NCBI GenBank assembly: GCA_000697475.1
Contig: JNEU01000784.1
Coordinates: forward strand, 104,666 to 168,665
Origin: Lichtheimia corymbifera B2541
Lineage: Eukaryota > Mucoromycota > Mucoromycetes > Mucorales > Lichtheimiaceae
Reading direction: 5' to 3'
DNA: 64,000 bases
The translations under genes were made by a program, and so were the position numbers. Under the pieces are notes generated by a model. The model had not been told where the DNA came from. It made no database searches and was given only the letters and a program-made list of their open reading frames with translations. This document shows, piece after piece, positions 32,030-42,454 of the stretch; the stretch's first letter is position 1; every line of letters starts with the position of its first letter.

Positions 32030-34218
32030 CTAGACTTGGATGGCAGGTTGTTGTGAAATTGGATTGTTGGTTAGATCTTGATAAGGACGCTTGGGTGGTG
32101 GATAGGGTCCTTCTACAAGCACCATGAATGCTTGACGCAATGCACGTGTGAGAGAATTTCTCTTTGATGATTCGGTTGTCTGATGCGATTGACGTTTCGA
32201 CGCAATAGTTGCTGTGGGTGGATTTGATTCTTGTGCAGGGGATACTGGAGGAGTGTTGCTGATCACCATAGTATTGTTGTCATGTGCCTGCGCCATGGTT
32301 GACACGTCGATCTTGCATGGCTTTAACCAAGGGTGATACAAGACCAAATCCAAGGATGCACGCGTTGTGTCTGGAGCAAGCATTCGACGTAACAAGTCCT
32401 TGACATCTTTTTATCGACGTTAGCCATGGATACGGTTCCCAAACAACACGTTATATCTTACCTGAAGACAACTCTGGAGGAACGCTGAACCCGGCATGTA
32501 GCATCTTTTTGAACATTTGGCGGTCATTGGCAGCATTGAAAGGGAACTTGCCAACAAGCATACGATAGAGACTGACACCCAGAATCCATACATCGACAAG
32601 TGATTGCTGCGATGGGGGACCATGGGCGATTGACATTTCAGGAGGAATGAACTGGGCGTTGCTTTACATGGATGTAAGTTTAGTCGTGTCGTGCAAAGGC
32701 AATAAAGAAGGCAACACAAAATGATGTACTCACCCACAAAATCGGTGCTGCTCGGTATCCCCCCTGATTGAGAACCGTATCCATTCGATATTGCTCTTGT
32801 CATCAAATAGGATTTCAATATCACGAGGTATGTTGCTGGTACCAGAATATTCCTTTTGCCTTTCCAACTGACGTCTATATGCTGATTTCACCATTTTGGC
32901 AAATTTATGACGGCATTGGTCTTCATCACCAACCAGCTCCGGAGGAAATCGAGATGCATCACTTTTTTGTTGTTTCGAGGAAAGGAATAAAGAGGATGGC
33001 TCGTATGACGATTCGACTGAAGATGATGGTGGCGATGATGAGGCATGCTCTTGATGCTCCTTTTCGTTTTGTTCAATTGAGTGATTGGTATCCATGGTGG
33101 TAGTGGTAGTCGATGAGATAGGTTTCATTTCCCTGTCCTCGTTGTTGTTGTAATCAGCTGATGAACGCGATAGACGTGGTTGTGGCAAAGTTGAATGAGT
33201 GGATTCGGATTTAACAGTCTCACTTTCTTCGAGAATGGTGTATAGTTCTGCTGCGGTTCGTCTTCTGTCGTCGTCGTCGTGGTGTTTGGATGTGAGCTCA
33301 ATGGATCGTTTGTTGGCAGGCGAAAGCGAGGATATCCGCTAGAAAATGAAAAAATAAAAGAAAGAGCAGTGGTTAGTTGTTTTGAAAACTTGGGCGCTTT
33401 GAAAAGGGAAATTGACTATGACAAATGCGCCATAATCAATAACATGGTGCCTGATTTTCGCTCTCTGTGACACCCGCCTGATGCTTTTTGTTCAACAACG
33501 ACGCCAAAATGAACAAGCCTCCCCTCCTACTTTTCCTCTCAATCAACTCAATATATTTACCAGTATCACATATTTCATCCACACACGTAATAAATCCTGT
33601 AATCAACCATGGAAGGGGAGAAATTGGATGTGAATGAGAAACGTGGACCACCGAGATTGAGTCAGCTGTTGTTGCTGCTGCATTAAAATAACGTGGGTAT
33701 CCCTTTCAGGGCAAACAAACAAACACGCAAAGTAAACGTGGATGAAGTAATGCCTGAAAAAGCTGCTACCCGCCAGATCTCATAGCACCCCCTTGCATGA
33801 TTTCTTACTCCCACCCCTTGTTCATTCCACACATGCTTTTTCCTCCATTGCCCATAAACACCCATGCCCATCCCGAGTGTCGGAATCTGATATTTGTGGC
33901 AAATTGAAAGCTCACCTGAGAAGATCCAGCTCGTCTTGTTGTGACAGCAATGGGTTGCCGGGTGTTAGTGCCGATGACAGCTTTTGTTTCCGTATCGTCG
34001 TTGCTGGTTGGGGAATCCGGTTCAATAAAAGGCAATGGTGGTCGATCAGGTGAAAGGCCGTGGAAATTTGATGAATGTGGTGTTAGCTTGGCGCGTAGCC
34101 GTTGCCACCAATGTTTAATAGGATCGGTATTGTCGCGCTGTCGATGATGCGATATTGTTTGTTGTTGTCTTTTAGTGCTGTTGTGTTGCTGGGATCCTGA
34201 TGGAAAGCGTAGCATCAT
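32030..34218 (-). CDS. Protein-kinase-like protein lacking an N-lobe (probable pseudokinase)
   Basis: Four exons on the minus strand: 33916-34218, 32734-33338, 32462-32661 and 32030-32406, giving 494 residues in phase. Only the second half of a kinase fold is clear: QFIPPEMSIAHG (APE loop), DVWILGVSLYRMLVGKFPF (helix F and after), DVKDLLRRMLAPD and YHPWLKP. Before it, PRDIEILFDDKSNIEWIRFS sits where the HRD loop and DFG should be; HRD is degraded and the DFG Asp is absent (RFS). No Gly-rich loop and no VAxK lysine are visible in the N-terminal 250 residues, which are Ser/Thr/His-rich and disordered. It resembles Tribbles-type or Ca2+/CaM-like kinases in the C-lobe. Intron 1 is unusually long (577 bases). 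Function unknown; scaffolding is an inference. Confidence 0.75.
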
Positions 34219-35937
34219 CTAGATGCCGTGAAGGTTGTAGACAACAGCAAAAACACGCTCAATGTGTGCCAAAATGGTGAAGGATTGTAACTTTGAAAGA
34301 GAAAGAGAAAACCAAGGTTTCCGCAAAAGTTTTCCGTGGCTGCTATACTTATTGTGTGTTCAATAGCCTGTTTATCTTGTCGCCGGTAGCTTTGTGTGTC
34401 CATAATGTTGCCCGTTATATATGCTCGAGCCGGCTTTACAAATCCGGCAATCATACATCCCACGTTGTTATCGACCCTCCATTGCCGGTTATCTGCATGT
34501 TATGCACATTTTGTGTGCTTGTCTTACAGTGCTCATGCCTGTGTCTCATTGTCTGCCAATTTGACACATATCACTATGAGGCAAAGGTTACTACCATGTT
34601 TTATTTACTTGTTTGCTTCAAAGGACATTTTCAAAAGATATCGTGTTTTCAATCGCTTAAAATGGACGTGGTCGTACAACGCGTGGCACACTTTTTGCCT
34701 TCTAGTTGTCCAAAACCCCTCTCTCCTAGCTCATGATCACGGCCACTATTGTGCCGAGATCAGGATTTGCACCCGCCTCCCGAATAAAGCAATGCTGTAA
34801 CGTGTTTGTAGTGACAGAAAGAGAGTCCAGGGAAGGGATAAGCAAGGAGGTAGGCAAGAAGAGCAGCAACAATCTCGGATAAAACATGAGAGCGACACAA
34901 TGAATATGTAATAACAGGCTGGATTGACCAAGAGAAACCAGATGATCTACACACACTCATACCACGACAACATTTGGATATCCGGATTTTGATGTTTCCT
35001 TTTTTTTCACTCCCATTACTGTGTTAGTGTAAATGTTGGCTATACACAATTTGGTATCACAACAACCGATATGATTGATTTTCATTCTCCTGGATCGTGG
35101 CCTTGCTCCCTGTTTTTTTTTTTTTTTTTGGGCTTGGCACATCTGCCATTGACTCACGTATGTGTTGTGTGGACGCCCATGATTTGCCACACATAATATA
35201 CGTTTATAATCAAAAGGGGGTGAACAAGGCATTTCTTCCACCGCAACGGATTTACTAGAGGTTTGTACAACCACTACTACCACGTTGTGATTAACGCCAC
35301 CTATAGGATAGAGCTATACAAATCGTGATTCTTATTCTAGCACGAGCCTGGGCCCACAGGGATGTGGCAAAGTATCCCCACCGTCGTTCTCTTACAGCAT
35401 CATCCGACATGTCAACCTTCGGTATTCGGATACATTGAATCTTTTTTCCGCGCGCTATATGTGATTAGGTTCAGGATCCACGCTTGGCTTCTATCTATCT
35501 TTGATGAGGGATCCACAAGAACGACACGGACCATGTGGGATATTACGAAACGGTTACTCCAATTAACAAGGTATTCACACATTTATTATCCGGCACGGGC
35601 CGTTTCTGGAATAATGACTTTATATATCCAATTGCTATGCTATTATGTACACAATGGACCATAGTTGGTTGGATGGGTTGATTGATTGCTGCTCATAGTT
35701 GGATGTGGATAATGGTGCAGGTGATGGAGTTCGAAATACGTCACTGTGACTAGCTGCATACCCGGGGGTGGAAGGATTGGGCTGAGAAAACATTGGCTGA
35801 AAGGATTGGGCGTCTCGCTTTTTGTTTTCTCCATCGAACTCTTTTTAAAGAAACCACAGGTGCGTCCAACATACAATGCGCGTTAACGTCCATTGAAGAA
35901 CACCAATGTACTTATCTATATATATCTATTCAGAATC
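34219..35937. other. Long spacer with a T17 tract; no supported gene
   Basis: Several 60-150 codon open frames occur on both strands without domain or splice support. A T17 run is at 35113-35129. The minus strand near 34755-34780 has a tRNA B-box-like string, but no tRNA folds there. The right end is the promoter of QCR8, with a TATATATA stretch just before its ATG. Confidence 0.5.
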
Positions 35938-36375
35938 ATGGGACATCATCACGGTTATCAAGGCTGGTAAGCAATTGGCAATGGCAACCATTGGGGAGCT
36001 TGCAAGTGTATTGACCTTTTATCATAATAATAATAGGTGGGGACACATGGGCGGTCCTACTCAACGTGTGAGTATCTGCGATGCCATGGCAACAATGAGA
36101 AGAAGGGGAAAAAAGGAGAAGGATTTCATATAGCAATTTACTGACATGATATGATTTATTAGGGCATCGTGACCTACATGCTTTCTCCCTTTGAGCAGAA
36201 GCCTTTTGCTGGTGCACTCAACAATGCCATCTTCAACACTTCTCGTCGTGTCGCATCACAAATCCCCTACGTTGGTGTTGCCTTTGGTCTCGGTTACTTG
36301 ATCTACAGTGGTGCCAACAAGTACCATGCTCACCTTACCTCCAAGGCTGGTCATGCTGAAGCTGGCGATCACTAG
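35938..36375 (+). CDS. QCR8: Cytochrome bc1 complex subunit 8 (ubiquinone-binding protein QP-C)
   Basis: Small integral subunit of respiratory complex III in the mitochondrial inner membrane. Three exons: 35938-35966, 36037-36067 and 36163-36375, giving 90 residues in phase. The conserved N-terminus reads GWWGHMGGPTQRGIVTYML followed by SPFEQKPFAGALNNAIFN, closely matching fungal Qcr8 (WGHMGGPKQKGI..YAVSP..QKP). One membrane helix (VGVAFGLGYLIYSGANKY) and a short C-terminal tail follow. Exons 1 and 2 are only 29 and 31 bases. Length is nearly identical to yeast Qcr8 (94). Confidence 0.95.
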
Positions 36376-36765
36376 ATTTCTTCATTTTCATTCCTATAAT
36401 ACATAAAAGCCCAAGAGTATATCTTTTGTCATTACAAATAACCAGAGATATAGAGAGTGTGTATGTGTGAGATGAATGAATGGATAGGATACTAATCTAT
36501 TGGGGTGGGCTGAGTTGACGACGAATAAGATGATGTGCACACACATAGAACAACCGCTATAGAAAAAAGAGCTTATAGCTAACGAATAAGGCAAGCCAAG
36601 TGTGCATCAGCTCCCCCGGTGCTTCTTTTGTACTGACTTAACTTGGCTTGGTTTCTTTTTCTTTCTTTTACTCCTTCTTTGCTCTTTTTGCTATTCTTCT
36701 TCCCTTTTAGCCTTTTTCCTTTACTTCATCCTTACGTTCCTTGCACACCAGAATCATTTCATCCA
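36376..36765. other. Spacer with T/C-rich leader of the transporter gene
   Basis: No gene. From about 36650 the strand is strongly T/C-rich up to the ATG at 36766. Confidence 0.5.
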
Positions 36766-38263
36766 ATGTCAGCAACAAGGGGTTCTATCGATAACCGCTA
36801 TATGTGGCTCGGTCTTTACTTTGCTTTCAATCTCGGCCTCACCCTTTACAACAAGGCAATATTACTCGACTTCCGTTATCCATGGACCCTCACCGCCATT
36901 CACACCTTGTGCGGCTCAATCGGCTGCTACATCTTGTACTTTTTGGGCTACTTCACTCCTGTGAAATTAAAGGAGCAGGAGAACATGGTCATGCTAATGT
37001 TCTCGGTCTTGTACACCATCAACATTGCCATTAGCAACGTCTCTCTGTAAGTACTCTTTTTGTATTTTATTGGGTGGGTTGCCATGCTGCTTTGCTTGTA
37101 GTATGGGGGAGCGTATCATAGAAACCGCTGAGGGCATGCGGCTGGGTGATTGGTCGAGCCAAGGATAGAAAGGGGAGCAAGGGGATTGTATATACACACA
37201 CATACACGCACACACACACACACAAGCATATCGACGCACACAAGAGTTACAGTGTTACTAACCAGTTTCTGTGTTTTGTCGATCATTTTTTAGCAATCTG
37301 GTATCAGTGGCTGTAAGTTAACTTACCCGGGAGTTTGCTATACCCTTTTCTATCTCGGAGTCCACACTGCACAACGATGCAACTCAAGAAATATTAAACT
37401 AACCTGATTAATATCTCCGTTTATTAGTTCCATCAAGTGGTGCGAGCAATGACACCCGTATTCACTGTGATGATATCGATTATGTTCTTGCAAAAGTCTT
37501 ATTCAACCCTAACATATTGGTCTCTATTGCCGGTAAGCTATTTTGTCTCAGACTTGGATTTTGGTTCCTTATCTAAAATGTTTGGGATCTGCGACTTTCC
37601 CAAATAGGTCGTCGTCGGTGTCGGCTTTGCAACCTTTGGTGAATACGGATATACGGCAATGGGCTTTATGCTAACCGTTCTCGGTACAATCCTCGCTGCT
37701 GTGAAGACTGTTGTCACCAACCGTATCCTTGTCGGTCGTCTCAAGCTTGAACCTTTGGATCTCTTATTGCGCATGTCGCCTCTTGCTTTCGTCCAATGCG
37801 TCATTTACGCTTTCATGACAGGCGAACTTGAACGTGTCCAAGAATTCTCTGCTGCCAACATGACTGTAGGCTTGGCTACCGGCTTGTTGATCAATGGTGC
37901 CATGGCATTCGGTCTCAACATTGTCAGTTTCACCGCCAACAAAAAGACAAGTGCCCTTACTATGACTGTGGCCGGCAATGTCAAACAAGTGCTTTCCATT
38001 GTCCTTGCAGTCGTCATCTTTAAGCTCGACATCAATGCCACTAATGCATTTGGTATCATTCTGACTTTGATTGGTGGTGCCTGGTATGGGTAAGTGTCAT
38101 CATCATTATGTTATATCCCATCCATAACAAATCATTAACAATCATCTCATCAATTTGCAGCAAGGTGGAACTATCGGAAAAGGCAAACAAGGCCAAGCAG
38201 GCCGTTCTTCCTGTATCCCAGCCCAATGACGATGAAAAGGATCATGTCAACACCAGCCGCTAA
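36766..38263 (+). CDS. Triose-phosphate transporter (TPT/DMT superfamily) family protein
   Basis: Multi-pass transporter of the TPT / nucleotide-sugar translocator family, usually in Golgi or ER membranes of fungi. Five exons: 36766-37046, 37294-37312 (19 bases), 37428-37532, 37608-38089 and 38161-38263, giving 329 residues in phase. Typical features are YFAFNLGLTLYNKAIL near the N-terminus, FHQVVRAMTPVFTVMIS, VVVGVGFATFGEY, VTNRILVGRLKLEP, and SFTANKKTSALTMTVAGNVKQV, the family substrate-site region. About ten hydrophobic helices and a Lys/Asp-rich cytosolic tail. Substrate unknown. The gene tptA that flanks the Mucorales sex locus belongs to this broad family, but the flanking genes here do not match that locus. 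Intron 1 holds a CA microsatellite (37193-37224). Confidence 0.9.
37193..37224. repeat. CA microsatellite within intron 1 of the TPT-family transporter gene
   Basis: Interrupted (CA)n run inside the 247-base first intron, which is long for this window. Confidence 0.85.
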
Positions 38264-39205
38264 AGCAACAGTAGCAGCATCCCTTATCTTTTCTTTATAA
38301 CATATTTGTTTTCTTTCTTCTCGCTATCCCCTTTTCCTACCTTATCGTCTTCATCACAATCACCCACACACACACACACACACATCTAGACTTAGTTGCA
38401 TCCTTCAAAGAAAGCCATACGTGTACTTTTCCCCCCTTTCTTGTATCGTCTTTCTTTATCCTTCACCATTCCTCTCGTTTTGATGGTTCCCAGCGATCCA
38501 TGCATACCAAAAAGGCAATAAGAGCTCAATGCTTTTTTTGACCAAGAGCAAAGAATCAAAAATCATCATTAGTAACTATATTCGACAACGTGTGTGTGTA
38601 TTTTTGGAAATGAGTGATCCATGCGTCATGTGTTTATATGTTTGTGTGATGCATTACGGCTGAGTAAACTTATGAAACTGCGACCTGCGCCGCTTATATC
38701 ATCATGTGGATCACACCCATCCTGCTGATCTCCTTTATGGAAAGCCAATAGCAGTGGCAACGTGATCATCTTGGCTCGTAAATAATCCTGTGAATGCAAT
38801 TCCCTGGAACAATGCATCTGTGCTGATAGTACAAGCGCTGACATGGACAGCCAGGGTTTTCGCGGGTCGATAGCGTATTGGCTACTTGCATCTTGGCACG
38901 TGTGGTAGTATTGCATGAAGCAATGCATGGTTGAGATTTGCTTTTGCCACCATCGTTGCACAAATGTCATGCGCGCATAAGATGAAGTAATATGCAGTTC
39001 TGACGCAATTTTTCTATTCATATACACGAAGCGACTATTCTTAACCTTTTCAGAAATAAGTATGATTCGTACAACTGCTTAATCATTACTTCATCCATTA
39101 GATGGTTAGGCTCCTTGGTATCTAAATGATGCAGCGTTCATTTAGTTCCCCTATATGTAAAAAAAGTATATAAACGGGTAGATCCGTGCTGTTGCCTCAC
39201 ACGTG

Positions 39206-39481
39206 ATGTACTTAAAAAACCCTAGCGTGCGAGTTGGAAATATTGCTGTTTGTGGCATTGATGGGGTGTATGATCGAAAATTAAAGAATCCAATGACTGT
39301 AGAAGATGGATCTTTCTGTCAATATGCATCATACGTCAATTGCAACAATGAGTTAAATGTTATATGTAAGATCGATAGTTATAGCATGCATCCTCTGCTG
39401 TTGGCTTGTAAGCAATCGCGTGTAATTGATCTCAAGAATCAATTCTGCATGAAAGAAGACAGGTTACGGTATTCTCATTAG
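39206..39481 (+). CDS. Hypothetical small Cys-containing protein, doubtful
   Basis: Intact frame of 91 codons beginning MYLKNPSVRVGNIAVC, with six Cys residues and no signal peptide or recognised domain. A TATATAAA box is at 39167-39174, only about 32 bases before the ATG, which is close for a start codon. No intron is needed. It lies in a repeat-rich, gene-poor region and could be chance. I do not recognise a family. Confidence 0.2.
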   Translation: MYLKNPSVRVGNIAVCGIDGVYDRKLKNPMTVEDGSFCQYASYVNCNNELNVICKIDSYSMHPLLLACKQSRVIDLKNQFCMKEDRLRYSH

Positions 39482-40469
39482 GTAACCTATTGGTCCAAAA
39501 GGATGCAATTTCCACACTGTTGGATGACTATAATTACGCGTAAAATCATATGCATCTATGGTTGTTCCCAATCTAAACAAGCTGTGTACTATATAATCCA
39601 ACTTGACCTACTACTCATCATCAATCCAGGCAATAGCCAGGGTGATCCTCATCTTGCAACTATGAGCTGATAATACCATGCTCTAAATATTATGTTGGTC
39701 AATCAAGGAAAGTTGAAGAGTATGATAACAGTAGCGTGCTCATTTATTTTAATAAAGATGATGAGGGGAACAACGTTGCAAGTTAATTGTAGGATGCAGT
39801 TGAATCACGAATGGTCAACGAGTGTCACTATGTCATTGTATCCTCGATTGTTGCTGTCATAACATCTTGCCTCCATAATTGCTGTGTGACTTCACTCGAG
39901 TATTCCAATACCATCCATCCATGATTGTAAAACACCTTCAGCCAAAGAAAGATGTCATCCAATCCATCATCATCCGTGCAGTATTGCTGTGATACGACCC
40001 TTCTTCCCCGCTAACGATGCCTCCTCCCAGTAACCAAAGCAACATTCCAAAATTTCTCCTCATCTTGATTGAATCCACCCATTATAACTATTTCAAGCAC
40101 AACTTGCTGATCAAAGGAGCCATGCGATCGCTTCTGTTGCTTTTTTTCCCATTCGGCGATTCGTCTATCACTTGTTTGCTCATTTTCTATTGCAGCTCAA
40201 CGGGATGAAGATTGCCTGTAATTGATGGCTGATATGGCATCATCCAAACTGAAGATCATCCTGTAAGTGCGCCAAGAGATCATATCCAATTTCTTCCATT
40301 CCATGTACCAAAGCAATGTTTAGATTCGTATAAGAGTTCGTATGTATTGAAGCAAGTTGTTACACGTGAAAAAACTGTTTCTATATAATGACATCTGCTG
40401 TTGCGTTTGGTCGTGGCAGAGGAGCGTGTAAGAGCGTGTGTCGTAGTAGAATGACAAGGCTGTGAACGC

Positions 40470-40937
40470 TGTTTGAGACAATGGTGTAAAGACCTTGCTA
40501 ATGGCTGCTGCTGTTACGATTGGTTGTGGCAGAACAAGAGAACGTGCAGCGTCAAGGAATGCGGGTGTTGTAGTAGACAGTGTACACGCAATGGACTTCC
40601 CATTCTGTCAAAGGCAATCGGATCAAGGCAATCGTAGGCATGACATGGTGGGTTGAAGCAGTGCAATTGTTCGCAGGTTGTAGTTGTACGTGAATGGGGC
40701 AACTGTTGAGAATGAGAGGAGGAAGAGGGAAGAAGAGGCTGGGAGGTGGAAGAGCTGGAAATTAAATAGATCAGGCACTGCCCTATAAATTCATGCACAC
40801 TGTAACATGATCCATGATCTTGAGATTGCCTACATTGACCTCAAACTTGCACACAAGATGCATTCGGGTATGCTGATCAACTTTGTTTTAATAAAGAACC
40901 CACACTTCATTCAAAGATTTTGAATGGGAGGGTGTAA
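40470..40937 (+). repeat. Dispersed repeat, copy 1
   Basis: About 470 bases that align in the same orientation with 63519-64000. Shared segments include GTTTGAGACAATGG-like start, GCGGGTGTTGTAGTAG, GACATGRTGGGTTGAAGCA, a purine-rich GAGAATGRGAGGAGG stretch, TTCATGCACACTGTAA, and the end GAATGGGAGGGT. By eye the two copies differ at many positions, so they are old. No convincing coding sequence spans both copies. The right end merges into monomer 1 of the satellite-like array. Confidence 0.8.
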
Positions 40938-41790
40938 TGTGGGGTTTAGTATGATCGACGGAAATTCCGCACCCCGCCCGATTCAATGAAATGTCATTTA
41001 GTATGTAGTTTCTTGGGATTGCCCACTTTGAACTTGAAACTTGGTAAGAAGGTTCGCTGGGTCATGCTGATCAACTCCATTCATTTAAAAACCGTATGCT
41101 TCATTATGATGTTCCTATGAATCGGACGGCCCAAATATAGGAGAGACGGAACGCATGTAGGGTGTATAGTGGACACCCCCACGATTGTCCCCCTCCATCG
41201 TGAAACTTGTTCAAGACGGTGGGCTTTGACATGCTGATCAACTCCATTCATATAAAAGTCGAAGGATTCATTGTGAGAATTAAAAAGGGGGCGCCCGACG
41301 ATGAATGGATGGGAATATATGTAGGTTGGACGCCCCATAACCTCAAGATTGCTCACGTCAAACTTGAAACTTTCACACAATATGCTTTACGTCATGCTGA
41401 TCACTTTATATTAATAACAAACCCACACTTCATTTAAAAGTTTTGAATGGGAGCGTGTAACATGGGATTGACTATGGTCGACGGAAATTCCTTACCCGCC
41501 CAAATTCATGAAATGTCAATTACTATGCATCACCTTGGGATTCCCTCTCTCGAACATGAAACTTGGTCAGAAGCTTCTCTAGGGCTTGCTGATCAACTCC
41601 ATTCATTTAAAAACCGCACGTTTCATTATGAAGTTTTTATGGATTGGATGGAACACATGTAGGGTGTATAGTGCACCCCCCCGCCATTGTCCCCCTCCAT
41701 TGTAAAACTTGGTCAGACGTTGGGCTTCGACAAGTTGATCACTTTTGTCCAAATAAATACCACACGTTTGATTGTAAAATTTAGAGATAC
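40824..41790 (+). repeat. Satellite-like array: six diverged monomers in two higher-order trimers
   Basis: Monomers start near 40824, 41017, 41183, 41347, 41539 and 41685 with GATTG(C/T)C-type sequence, followed by a TGAAACTT box and then a core CATGCTGATCAACTCCATTC with variants. Monomers 1 and 4, 2 and 5, and 3 and 6 are most alike, offset by about 502 to 523 bases, which indicates a three-monomer higher-order unit duplicated once. Shared marks include CGACGGAAATTCC in the 1/4 pair and GTAGGGTGTATAGTG before 3 and 6. A further type-1 monomer occurs at 63889 inside the second dispersed repeat. Confidence 0.8.
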
Positions 41791-42002
41791 AGGCACCTTT
41801 ATGTTTTACATATGCTGTAAGCGTGATGCTATATGGAAAGTTGTTTGTTCATTGTGAAGTATCATGCAAATGAGCTGTGTTACACAAATACGCCCCTCTG
41901 CATCTTCGGTCTACAACTGGGTCTACCTACTTGACAATGAACAAAGGCCACTTTCCATATAGCATCACGCTTACAGCATAGTAAAAACATAAAGATGCCC
42001 TG
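41788..42002. repeat. Long inverted repeat (hairpin or MITE-like), arms of about 70 bases
   Basis: Left arm about 41791-41859 and right arm about 41929-42002 are reverse complements over nearly their whole length. The core GCTGTAAGCGTGATGCTATA in the left arm is exact in the right. The loop is about 70 bases. It could fold into a strong stem or be a small non-autonomous transposon with long terminal inverted repeats. No clear target-site duplication was identified by eye. Confidence 0.85.
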
Positions 42003-42454
42003 GTCATATGTTTCACTGGTACGCGTGATATTGAATCTACAAAGCAAGACTTGCTAATTAACGAGCCTTACAATGAAAAGGCAGCAGCATATGATGGATG
42101 GCATGAACACAGCGGTTTTTTTGAAGCAAGAAATTGTTGAGAAATATTCCAAGGTAAGTGTTGTCCTGGATGGACGCTTTCAAAGTGGGCTGATGAAAGG
42201 AATATAGAGAAGAGGGCCTTCTTTCGGCTATTGTTATGTCAGAAATCATAGCCAAAGGTAATCAATGATTAAGGTTTAAGACAGTAATTAAGTGATGATC
42301 GATAGTTTATTGATTACAAGAAACAAGGATATATTCAATGCAAGCAAGGGACCGATCATGCACATGCTTATCTTTCCGACAGCATGATTTCGACAAGCCA
42401 CATTCACGTCCACAGGCAGCTTCGCTTTCTGCACAACCCGATCGCCAATTGATC

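Larger units (their letters stand above)
38264..42454. other. Gene-poor block of about 4.2 kb containing repeats
   Basis: After the transporter gene come a (CA)10 run (38365-38384) and AT-rich sequence. A dispersed repeat, an array of satellite-like monomers and a long inverted repeat fill about 40470-42002 and are listed separately. Apart from one doubtful small frame (39206-39481), no gene is supported. It ends in the promoter of the THADA gene. Confidence 0.6.

Noticed and set aside
34293..34800. Overlapping plus-strand frames of 134-147 codons
   Set aside because: Two unrelated frames over the same AT-rich bases, Cys/Leu-rich without a family match.
34755..34826. tRNA B-box-like string (GGTGCAAATCC on the minus strand)
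   Set aside because: No matching acceptor stem or A box at the right distance; no cloverleaf can be drawn.
41081..41662. Short open frames inside the satellite array
   Set aside because: Frames on both strands arise from repeat monomers and are not kept between monomers.
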